A stretch of DNA of 64,000 bases from Tenrec ecaudatus (lineage: Eukaryota > Chordata > Mammalia > Afrosoricida > Tenrecidae), in NCBI RefSeq assembly GCF_050624435.1, contig NC_134540.1, positions 104,747,739 through 104,811,738 of the forward strand, written 5' to 3'. Positions 14,869 through 25,733 of this stretch are shown piece by piece. The notes under the pieces are model-generated. The model saw only the letters and a list, made by a program, of their open reading frames with translations. It did not search any database and was not told the origin of the DNA. Positions within the stretch are counted from its first letter, which is position 1. Each line of letters opens with the position of its first letter. A program made the position numbers and the translations under genes.

Positions 14869-17800
14869 ATGTTTTTGAAGGCGGACCGAGGGAAAAAAGT
14901 CCCCCCAGTGAGGGTCTCCGGGCCTGATTATGTAGTTGTGATGGAGCCCCCTTTGAGCAAGAGGAGCCCGCCAGAGCTGAGATTAGCGGATTTGGCAACA
15001 GCTAAAGCCCAGCCGCTTCAGAATATGACAGGCTTCCCAGCGTTGGCCAGCCCGCCCGCCCACTCCCAACTCCGTGGCGCCGCCGCGCACCTCCGCCCGC
15101 AGGACCTGGGCGCTGACCCCGGCGTGGCCATCTCTCCGCTCGGACCCGAGCACATGGCCCAGGCGAGCGCGCTCAGCCTCAGCCCTCCCTCCCAGGGGCT
15201 CCCGGCGCCGCCCGAGGCCCCGGCAGCCGGCGCAAGCGCTGCAGCCACCACCGTCCTCCCGGGCGCCGGCACCTACCCCGACAGCGGGGGCAGTAACGGC
15301 GCGCGGCCCTCTGCGCCCCCGCCCCCAGCCCCTCCTCTTCCTCCCTCCCCTTCCCCCCCTCCCCTTGCCCTCTCGGGCTACACCACCACCAACAGTGGCG
15401 GCGGCGGCAACAGCGGCAAAGACCACAGCAGGGACTTCGTCCTCCGGAGGGACCTTTCCGCCACGGCCCCCGCGGCGGCCATGCACGGGGCCCCGCTCGG
15501 AGGGGAGCAGCGGTGCGGCCCCGACTCCCCCCAGCACCCGGCCCCGCCTCCCCACTCTGCCGGCATGTTCATCTCTGCCAGCGGCACCTACGCGGGCCCG
15601 GACGGCGGCAGCGGCGGCGGGGGCCCGACGCTCTTCCCTGCCCTGCACGACACTCCGGGGGCCTCTGGCGGCCACCCGCACCCGCTCAACGGCCAGATGC
15701 GCCTCGGGCTGGCGGCGGCCGCGGCAGCCGCGGCGGCAGAGCTGTACGGCCGAACCGAGCCGCCTTTCGCGCCGCGCTCCGGAGACGCGCACTACGGGGC
15801 GATGGCCGCCGCCGCCGCCGCTGCCGCCCTGCACGGGTACGGAGCTGTGAACTTAAACCTGAACCTGGCGGCGGCGGCGGCGGCGGCTGCAGCCGCGGCC
15901 GGGCCTGGACCCCACCTGCAACACCACGCGCCGCCTCCGGCGCCACCGCCGCCCGCGCCGCACCCGCACCAGCGCCACCCCCACCTCCCAGGGGCAGCCG
16001 GGGCCTTCCTGCGCTACATGCGGCAGCCAATCAAGCAGGAGCTCATCTGCAAGTGGATCGACCCCGACGAGCTAGTCGGACCGCCGCAGCCACCGCCCCC
16101 GGCCGGCGGCGCCCAGCCCTGCTCCAAAACTTTCAGCACCATGCACGAGCTGGTGAACCACGTCACGGTGGAGCACGTGGGCGGCCCGGAGCAGAGCAGC
16201 CACGTCTGCTTCTGGGAGGACTGTCCGCGCGACGGCAAACCCTTCAAGGCCAAATACAAGCTCATCAACCACATCCGGGTGCACACGGGCGAGAAGCCTT
16301 TCCCCTGCCCCTTCCCAGGCTGCGGCAAGGTCTTCGCGCGCTCCGAGAACCTCAAGATCCACAAGCGCACTCATACAGGTGGGTGTCTGTCCCCGTCCGC
16401 GCCGCTGCCGCCGCTGCCTGCGCCACCACAGCTTCTGCCGCCGCTTCTCTCACTCCTCTTGCTAGCCTTCCTGTTTCCCTCCTTCTGCTGCTTCTCTTGG
16501 CATACGTGTAACCCGGACATGTGACTTCTTTTTTTTCTCTCCCCCCTCTTTTTTTTCTATGAATAAGTAATTCGATAGCACACACAGGCCCCGCGCTGGG
16601 TTCGCACACGGCGGAGTCTCCAGCGCGCCCGCAGCCCCTCCACCGGGACCGGCTACGCGCTCCAGCCGCCGCCGCCGCCGCCCGGGAGCAGCAGCCGCAG
16701 CGAGAACAGGAAGGTGCCCGGGATGGTCGGCCACCCCCACCCTGCCAGCCTCAGGAACTTGGGAGCACGGCGGGGCCCGGGAGCCGGAGCCACCCGACGG
16801 CCCCCCTCCCTTCGGTCACATCGCCACTCACTAGAGCGGGCGTGGGAGGGGCTCCCGGGGACTTGCGGCCCTCAAATGGGGCCTCCAGGCTAAGCTTAGT
16901 CGGCCCCTCCTAGAGAAGAGGGGGTCCCGCCCTTCTGGGCACAAGGCACGGACTGCGCCTGAGGATGCCCGCTTGCAGCACGCACACACACGCAGAGGCA
17001 CACAGCCCACCCAAACAACTGCGCACCCTTCCTGCCCCGCAGACGCCCCCGCCCCATCCGCTGGACATCCACCTGACTTACCATTTACCCATCTACATTT
17101 TCACGGGTCCTCATTTACACACCCTTATCCCCATGCACACGTCCGCTAAAGTGTTCTGGAGAAGTGGGCTGGCTTTGCCCCTTCGAATAAGCTTCTGGTT
17201 TCGGAAAGACCCGGTGGCCCGCGCGTTTCTTCCTGGAGGGGAAGTCCCTGGCGCCGTGGAGATCCCTCCCGTCACGCCTCCCTATACCCTCCCCCCAAAC
17301 TCCATCTTTGTGGGGCTAGTGTTAAGACCACGAGGGAGGGAGGGAGGATGCGGCATGTGGCTGAGGTCGCTTCTGTTGGTGGTGTGACCTCTTGGCACAG
17401 GAGCGAGTTGTGTGGAGGCGCTGATGAGCACTAGCGCTATCCGGGATTTATAGGGACAGACAATATTACTCCTCCGAGGACACTTAAGTAACTGGAGTTT
17501 ACGTTCCGTAATTACTCGGGTGATTTATCGGCGCTGCCGTGAGGAAGAGGCAGCCCCCAGGCGTGGGCCCGGCCAGCGGCCAGGGTGCAGAGGATGCGGT
17601 TGATGTGCAGGGGCTGGAGCCGCTCAGCGCACCAGGTAGTGCGTGGTGAAGGCGCCCACGGCTGGCTCCTGCAGGCCCACCCTATGGCACTCCGCCGCAG
17701 AGGGCTAGCTGCGAGCATGTTTGTGGCAAGGACCTTGGTTTGTTTGTGGTTGTCTCCCCACCCCCCAATCAGGACCTGTCTGCCTTAATGATTTTTCCGA

Positions 17801-20800
17801 AAGGAATTTCCCAAGAGGCTCTAGTGGAAAGTAGGGCCTGCTGAGTTGGGTCCTAACCCCTGAGACCAGCACTTAGCCTTGGGGCGAAGGCCAGCCCAGG
17901 GGACACCCTTGGGGAAGCTTGCCCCAACCCAATCCCCAAAGGGAAACCTAAGTGCTGGGTCCGCGGCTTGGGGTCCTTGAGGCCTCGAGAGGAGAAGTGA
18001 ATCTTCTGAGCAGTTGCCGGGAGCTGCGGGCAGTTTCCGCTCCCGTAAGACGAGGAATTGGGAATTTATGGTGTGGAAGCTAACCCCACTCTTAACCTTC
18101 AGGCACCTGCCCGGTCACGAGTCCGGCCTTCACTCCCGCCCCCCCAGGCCCAGCCCGGGTTGGGGGAGGGGTGGTGTGTGTGTGTGAGATGCTGGGGTGG
18201 GAGGATGAGGGAGACCTCAGCTACCGCCCTCCATCCTCACGTGGGCAGGGAGATGAGACACCCATGGTGGTTTTGTTTTCTGGTTCCCGCCGCTTTGTGG
18301 GCCCCGCCGGGGAAGAACTCCGGGGCACATCCAAACTCAGGGTCGACCTCGGTCTCTGGGCTCTGTTCAAAGAGAAACAACCTCCGGCTTTTTTCCTCGG
18401 CACTCTCCTTCCCACACCGATTTCCCCTGTGAGGGCTGTTTGGGGGCTATCAGGGATCTCGAAACAAATTGGTCCAAGAATAATCCACTAGCCACTCTCG
18501 AGGGCCCATTTCCGGAACAATGTATCAACTCAGTGCTTACAGCATGCGTCTGGGCCTAATTCAAGTCGTTCTGAAAAAGAACTGGTCGGACCTAGAAGCT
18601 GGCCGCAGAAACCTTTTAGTACTTGGTTACTGGCACCATGGCTGTTAAAACTCTGGAAGAGTTAAATTCTGTCTGAACCTCATGTCAGAGCCTGGGATGG
18701 GAAGCCTCGGGTTCTGCCACACTTCTAGTTTGGCCGTTTGCTCGATGCTCTGTTAAGGCCCTTGAATATCACATGGGAAATTCTATTGTCCTTCCTTTTT
18801 ACCGTCCCCTTTCTCATTATCCCTGATTTTCTCCTTGTCGTTTCCTCTCCATGTCTCCCTTTCCTGAATCTCATGGCTTCCTTTCATCACATGCAGTGGA
18901 GGAGCCAGCAATGTTTAAGATGTTTACCATTCACAATCCAGGTTATATAAGTTGTTCAGAAACACAGTCTCTTCCCCCCCCCCCCCCCGCAAATAACATG
19001 ACACATTTGCATCATGTAAATAAGCTAAGCACCACATAGCTCCATGAAAATGGTAATTAGAATTGGGGGGGGGAATGTATTGTTTGAAATAATACTGTGT
19101 TTAAATAGTGGTAAGGAGAATAATTTGTGTTTTTAAAATAACTTTAATAAAATAATTTGTTGCCTCTTACCCACAGAATTTTTGTGATCATGATTGGGAT
19201 TGCTGTGTCTGCCCCCCCCCCCCATAGTTCATGTAGGAGAATAATAGGATACATTTGAGTAATGTCTAATTTCATTTTTAAACATTTGCAACTAGGGAAA
19301 GGTATATTCTAGGCAATAATGATTACTTCCAATGAGCCTACGTAACTCTGGAACTGGAGCAGCTGTTGGTGAAATGTTAACAAAATTGTAAAAAAGCACT
19401 GAAACGGGAATAGAAATGGGTCATCGAAGTTTATGTACACTGAGCCTTAATGGTTTTATTTTTTTAAGCTGTCGATTATCCAAAATGAAGCAAAGGGTCA
19501 TATTTAGTGAATCACCAGAGTAACTTCTGACATGTAGACATTAAGCCTGTTTAAATCTTAAAGATATTACTTAACAACAATATGCTTGAGATGGCTTGTG
19601 TATAGTTATGGACTCAATTCTATCAAGAACGGTGAGAGAGAATTCAGTTACCTGTTGTTTTCCTGATTTGCTGTTTAACATCAAGATGTAATATAGCTGA
19701 ATTTATCGTTATCTTATTAAGCGCTTCTACTTCCTGGAACAAATCCCCTTGGATTTAAAGGTACCGTATTACTGGTGTAGTTAGGGCAGCAGCATAAAGG
19801 AGCCACCGGCCAGGAGTGTTAAATGGCCCATGTTTGACTGTTAATATACAAAGCTTAGAATAAGCTTACTGTGGCAGCAGGTAAATGGTAGGTTCTGACT
19901 TAGTGTACAGTTGTTTTTAATATGTCTTGAAATTCTATCTGCTCTGTTCTTGATCCCACTGCAAACTGTGAGCTACGCTGGTAGAAGAACACGGAGGCGA
20001 ACAGCCTATTCTGGGACCAGTTTGTAAAATTTAGTGGTGGGATTGTGTCATACAGGTGCCTTGTTTCTGAAAAGGATTCGTTACTATTTCCTTTCTTTCC
20101 CCAACTGTTCCATCAGTGAAATCCTGGGGAACACTTAAAACCAAATGCCATTTCCCCCCTATGTTTTACTGAACTTTTCATTTACTTCCAGTGTACATGT
20201 TCGTTTTTCTTTTTAATTTAGAGACTCCCCCCTTACTATGACTTTGGAAATAGCATTTTATCTGTGTTTGTCTCACTGGAGGAGGCCTTCTGTTTATATT
20301 TGGGGTGGATAAAAGCCCAAATATAGGGAATCAAAAGGTGGCTCACTGGGTCCTAGGTGTGTTGTGTTACATCCTGGACCTTGAGTTAGCTGGTCCTCCC
20401 CTGCCCCCTGTGGTCCTGCAGGGTCTGCGGAGCTGCCACTGTTGTGATCTACAGGTCTGAGGAGAGCCTCTGGACTGGTGGACACCAGGTTCATTCCTGT
20501 ATTCCCCCTTTCCCATTTCATCCTGTAACATAAAGGCGTTCAGGTGGGAGCTGGGGACATGCATCCAAGATTCCCCTGCCAAGCAAGAGGTTTCTGGGAA
20601 AAGAATTGTTAACCTTATCTGTGTTTCATTTCAGGGGAAAAGCCTTTCAAGTGTGAGTTTGATGGCTGCGACAGGAAGTTTGCCAACAGTAGTGATCGCA
20701 AGAAACATTCCCATGTCCACACCAGTGACAAACCCTACTACTGCAAGATTCGAGGCTGTGACAAATCCTACACTCACCCGAGCTCCCTGAGGAAGCACAT

Positions 20801-21077
20801 GAAGATTCACTGCAAGTCTCCACCACCTTCCCCAGGAACTCTTGGTTACTCATCAGTGGGGACTCCAGTGGGCGCCCCCTTGTCTCCTGTGCTGGAACCA
20901 ACCAGGAGTCGCTCTAGCACACTCTCCCCTCAGGTCACTAACCTCAACGAGTGGTATGTTTGCCAGGCCAGTGGGGCCCCCAGCCACCTTCATACACCTT
21001 CCAGCAACGGAACAACCTCTGAGTCTGAAGATGAGGAAATGTATCAGAACTCTGAAGTTGTACGGACTATACATTAA
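14869..21077 (+). CDS. ZIC5: ZIC5, zinc finger protein of the cerebellum 5 (2 coding exons)
   Basis: ZIC5 is a nuclear C2H2 transcription factor of the ZIC family, implicated in neural-crest and neural-tube development. Coding exons are 14869-16378 and 20635-21077, joined within a glycine codon (donor ACAG|GTGGGT, acceptor TTTCAG|GG), giving 650 aa (human about 663). A second in-frame ATG at 14941 ([14 protein letters not shown]) has a stronger context and would give 626 aa. The N-terminus is rich in Pro, Ala and Gly, with the ZOC-like motif [11 protein letters not shown] and several polyalanine runs. Fingers lie at about 394-436 (long ZF1 with a Pro/Gly insert), 447-472, 479-502, 510-532 and 540-562. 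ZF5 has Cys-x4-Cys, unlike ZIC2. After NEWYV a 38-residue tail continues to the end EVVRTIH with an acidic Ser/Glu/Asp stretch, as in mammalian ZIC5. No intron separates ZF5 from the C-terminus, consistent with the family's ZIC5 structure. Confidence 0.97.
16379..20634 (+). other. ZIC5: ZIC5 intron (4256 bp)
   Basis: This is the single intron of ZIC5, at the same linker position as ZIC2 intron 1. The first ~0.6 kb is still CpG-rich. The zinc-finger reading frame stays open for 48 codons past the donor, to a TGA at 16522-16524. AT-rich single-copy sequence with homeodomain-like TAATTA/TTTATAG motifs near 17430-17530 may be regulatory. C-runs occur near 18976-18988 and 19213-19223. No interspersed repeat is recognised. 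Confidence 0.93.
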
Positions 21078-21255
21078 GAAGTATTAATTATAAGCAAAAT
21101 CAGAAGTGGCGGTTCTTGACCCTATCCTGGCCTCAGACAATGCCAAGCCTGTGACAAACCCATGACTCAGAATTGCCACCAGTTCTAATTAGCCCTATTT
21201 ATTCTATATGAAACCCTATGGTGTTTGTAAATTTAATTAATTTAATTAAGATATG

Positions 21256-21337
21256 TGGACTTTTTTCCATAAAAAACAAAATAGCCAACCAAGATGGACA
21301 TTTTTTTCTATAAAAAAACAAAAATAGCCAACCAAGC
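21256..21337 (+). repeat. Tandem direct duplication in ZIC5 3' UTR
   Basis: Two adjacent units (21256-21294 and 21295-21337) share the pattern TGGAC, T-run, TATAAAAAA-like A-run, then ATAGCCAACCAAG. They differ mainly in homopolymer length. Confidence 0.85.
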
Positions 21338-22113
21338 TGAACTTGTAGGACATCACAGGGGGACAGAGCTGAGGGCAAAATATACCAAGGGAAATGAATG
21401 GAGAGATTACTCAAGATAAAAAACTTCTGATACACAATATATTGGGGTGTTTTTCTTTTATCAAGGAGAAGAGAAAAGATTAGATCAGAATTTAACACAG
21501 TAAGGCCCTCTGCATTTCCTGGAGTGCCTCTCTAATGCCTTTGACACAATAATGTGAGCTGTTTTTGCGCTTCCTCGGTGGTGGCCTCTTGATTGTAAAA
21601 CCGCACACTTGCTGCATTGCCAACCGATCGTGGACTCTTCCTATGTCCAAACCTCTTTGTAAAAACCCTTGAGGTTGTAATGTTTGCAATCTTTCATTTC
21701 CACTCTTTTACCACTGCTCTCACCGTCACAGTATTTTTATACAGGTTTATCTCTTCAGTACCCTACTTGTATGATTAAAAACAAAATCACAAAGATGCAG
21801 CGACCTTCATGTAGTTTCACAATATTGTGCTACTGGGATTGCTCACGTAACAAGCGGAGAGGGAAAAAGCTGCTGCAGCAGACATAACTGTGAAACTGAT
21901 ATTTTATAAAAATAGAAGATATTCAAGTGCTTTTCTTTCTATGGCTTTTTTGGGGGGGGTTCCTCTTCTAAAATCAAACTGAAATTTCAGACACTGCCTC
22001 TTTATTGTGTTCAAACTTCTTGTATAATAAAGAAATGATGTTTTAGATGGTAAATTCTTTGGGATGCCACAATTACAGTCAAGTTGGAGGAGGTGTGATG
22101 TTGGCATCGTGCC

Positions 22114-22132
22114 TATTTATTTATTTATTTTA
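22114..22132 (+). promoter_or_regulatory. AU-rich element (overlapping AUUUA) in ZIC5 3' UTR
   Basis: The sequence TATTTATTTATTTATTTTA contains three overlapping ATTTA pentamers and a UAUUUAU nonamer-like core, the class II ARE pattern linked to mRNA instability in other genes. Confidence 0.6.
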
Positions 22133-25100
22133 AAGCTGTTGTGTTAACAACCAGTCAACCCTTTTATGCTGATGTATCAACCTTTTATAAAGTTCCTATT
22201 TGCCAATGCCTGAAACTCCATTTTCATTCCATTCTCCACCTGAGCACTAAGCACTCCAACTCTTCCATTTAAAAATGACAATGTGTGAAGTGTATGATTT
22301 ACATTAGAAGAGGACTGGGAATTCCTATACACATTTAAAATTTTTTTAAAGGTTTATAGTTACTATCACACACTGATGAATGTGTGACCTTTGCCAGAGC
22401 TGTCAAGCTGGGAGAAAAAAGGTCAAGGACCCAGGACAATAACTCTTAGTCAATTTATTTTTGGTTGGTACAACACATCTCGTGCAAAGTGTGGTCCATC
22501 ACAAACATGGGGCAAATACACTAAAGAGCACTGATTGAGCCTCAGAGACCCTGAAGGTACCTCCTTGGGGTTTGTAAAAATTTGTGTGCTGTGAGTGGTT
22601 GATGTAGTCTTGTCGTTAATAACTTGTATCTGAGGACTATTATTTGTACAGTTGAATTAATTTATTTTCAGGCCACCACCCTACTCCTGGAAGAGTTCAA
22701 AGTGCACCAAAGAATTATATTAATACATTTTGGTGAAACGATTGTCATTTATAATCCATGGTTTTTTTAAAAAAAAAAAGGAAAGAAAATGGAAAATCAT
22801 CATTCTAAGCTTACTTGAATGAACAACGTAATGTGAGAACCAAGACTCTTCCTGCATGTGTGTTTTGCATTGTGTTGTTATAGCTCTGATTAGTGCATGG
22901 TGCTGTCACGTTGAAAACCTTTACATGTCTTCAGATTGCTATGGTGAACACAGAACATGCCGACCAGACCCTCTTTTATAAAGGAGACCAGAAAACTTGA
23001 ATATAAGATAGTTCTACATTTTTAAAAGTTTATTTTGATTGTCCTAATCACTTTCAAAGCCCTTTCAAATAGACAATAAGAAGGTATGAACTTTGTGGGG
23101 CAGGGGAATAATTTATGTATTGTAAACTTATTAGAACAAAATATTCCTGATTTATAATGAGTTGTTTTATTTATACAACTTTTTCAATGGTAGTTTGCAC
23201 TATACCTAATTATGCTACATGTTTATTTATTATGAGACAAAGGAATATGTATTTTATGTATTTCACCATGCATAGGGTGACTGCCACAGATTTATTGGTT
23301 CCTGATACACCTAAAATTAAAACTTTAAAATGTGTACCTCCGATAGAAGAAAAGCAAGAATGATTATGAAGTAATTTAATAAAGGTATTCTTCCTATGTA
23401 TTGCTTATGTTTTACATAATGGCACATCTGCCACTTTCCTTACAAAGACTACACGTTGACATTAACATTTAGAATCTTTCTTCCCTCTTGCTTTCTTAGG
23501 TTGTCCCTAACCAATAAAGTATTTACAATGTGACTTAATTTATAATTTAGAGAATATAACCCCTCTATGAAGATGAATCCCTGCAGGTTGAAATAGGCTA
23601 GCCTACGTTTTAAGCTTTCCTGCATGCATCTGTTAAGAGAGCTAAGTTAAAAGTACTATCTTGAATTACTAAATCAGTGAAAAGACAAAAAGTGAATTTT
23701 AGCATTTCTGTGGTCAAAGAAAGTGAGGCAAGATAAACCCTCAGTGAGCCTCCCAGAAAACAGAAGAAAGCAAAACTTGTGTGAAGCTAAGTGTTGTCAA
23801 ACATCCCGAATGAAGTTTAGTGAGCCTCAAATGCCTCTTCAATAACATGGGATGGGGACAAAAATTCAGTTTTATCCTGGATGATTTGGGGAAAGCCACT
23901 GCTCAGGCCTTGGGGGCAGGTGCTGAGAAATCCAAATTCATGGCAACAAATTCAAGTGGCTTAAAGGACCTTGGCTAGCCACACCGACAAGGCTGGGCAT
24001 TTGCTTGTTTTTATTTTAGCTGATACAAAACTGACAAAAGGCAAATAGTTAAACAATTGGAAGTAATGTCAATAAGAGTCTCTCCAAAAGGTTATAGTGG
24101 TGTTTAAAAGGTTTGTTAAATGCAGTAAAGGTGAAACAGGTTGCAAAGAGTTGTTTTAAGCCAGATGACAATGATCAACACACGAAGAAGAAAAACACTC
24201 ATAAATGAGGACCCCAATCAATGGGAGAACTTATCGCTCTCTAATGAAGTTTCTAGTGAAAAGAAGGGTGACACAAAGCCCCCAAGACATGAATCATTCA
24301 TGGGAAATATAAAAGATAAAAGATATCTGACAATGAGGAGAACCTTGTATAGAGTGTATAAAACAAGTTTCCCCTTCTTATTTTCTGCTTTAGAACGCAC
24401 AATCTCCCACTCCCAGCGTTCTCTGTCCAGTCTATAGAGTTAAAATTGACCACTGCTCGTCCTGCGCCACTTCAAAGTAATTTAGTCCAGAACGGAAGGC
24501 TTGGCGCTTGGACAATCTTCATGGTGTGTTAAGATTTCTATGGCAATTGGCAAGCAAGACGTTCCCATCTGAATATGTCTCAAAGAAAGCCACTTATTGA
24601 CACTAAGTTGGCTATCATCAAAGACTTCATCTTTCCTGGGCAAAACGTGGCCCTCGCAGACACTGTTTAAATCATTCATCTCGCTTTGTTTTCCAAGCTA
24701 AGAGAATCTTCAAACACATGATTGTTTGGGGTTTATGTCTTGTTTTCCCCCTCATTCAAATATCTCTTTGGGAAAGCTGATGTTCTAAAATCTGAAGGAC
24801 TCACAAAGAATTCGAGGGGAGCAATCGTGCTCTTGTAGAGAGTTGTAGATGGCCACACGGGCACTGTTACCTTGGGATGGGAAAAGAGGAGACCTTACCC
24901 TCTGGGCAGGCCGGCCCCACGAGGCACAGATGTATTTCTATAGCAGTGTCCTTATGTTTGCCATCCACTTCGAGATGACTGGCGTTGATGCTACCCATCA
25001 ACCCACTCTTTGTATGAAACAGGAACTGTTTGCCAGAGGATGTTTTATTGTAGTTTCTTTAGGAAGGGAGGGAGGGGAGCTATGGAGACGCTCCCACTTT

Positions 25101-25699
25101 TCAGATGCTCACCTGAAATCAGAGGAAAGCAAGGTAGACGACAAGGGATACCAAACAAGCCACTCACTGCTGTGTTCACCCGGTCACCTCATCACCTCCC
25201 TGCCTGCCCACCCCGAGTATACTATCATAGAGCACATGGCAGGGGTACCCACTTTCCTGAGACTGGAGGGTGGCCAAGGAGCCCCTGGAGTTGTCTGCCC
25301 ATTTCCCCTCTGTGGACAAATCTTATACAAACCCGTGCCCACACCCAAACACTGCAGAACATACATTCACACCCAACATGAGGGCCGCCTCAGGCAGGGA
25401 GTCAGCATTGCTATGGCAATGGGCAGAGCCGGGCAGAGCCGGGCAGCTCCTGGCAGAGCGACCAACGCTATTAAGACACGCTTCCAGCGACCTTTACTTT
25501 CATGCCACATCAGTACTAGTTCCGTCCCGTTTACCACCTCAGAAGTATATCCATACACATACATATTTCTGTTTATATGCACACATACACGCATCGATAT
25601 ACATATTCATCACCTTTTTGGTTACGATTCCCCGGGAACCTTCTAGCCTGAAAGAAAGGAGAGAGGAGAGAAAGCAGAGTAGGGGTGAGGGGTGATGAG

Positions 25700-25733
<34 letters not shown>
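25700..25733 (+). repeat. (GT)n microsatellite
   Basis: About 16 GT units with one CG-type interruption at the start. Confidence 0.95.

Larger units (their letters stand above)
21078..23535 (+). other. ZIC5: ZIC5 3' untranslated region
   Basis: AT-rich sequence follows the ZIC5 stop codon at 21075-21077. Possible AATAAA signals are at 22026-22031, 23378-23383 and 23513-23518, allowing short and long 3' UTRs. Features inside include a tandem duplication at 21256-21337 and an overlapping AUUUA run at 22114-22132. The 3' end is inferred from signals, not from transcript data. Confidence 0.6.

Noticed and set aside
14983-15834. 283-codon minus-strand frame inside ZIC5 exon 1
   Set aside because: Antisense shadow of GC-rich coding sequence.
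15513-16511. 332-codon open frame overlapping ZIC5 exon 1 in another frame
   Set aside because: Arg/Pro/Ala-rich shadow of the ZIC5 frame, without recognisable motifs.
24849-25646. 265-codon plus-strand frame downstream of ZIC5
   Set aside because: No domain, no supporting splice sites or family resemblance; ends in a histidine/threonine stretch from CA/AT-rich repeats.
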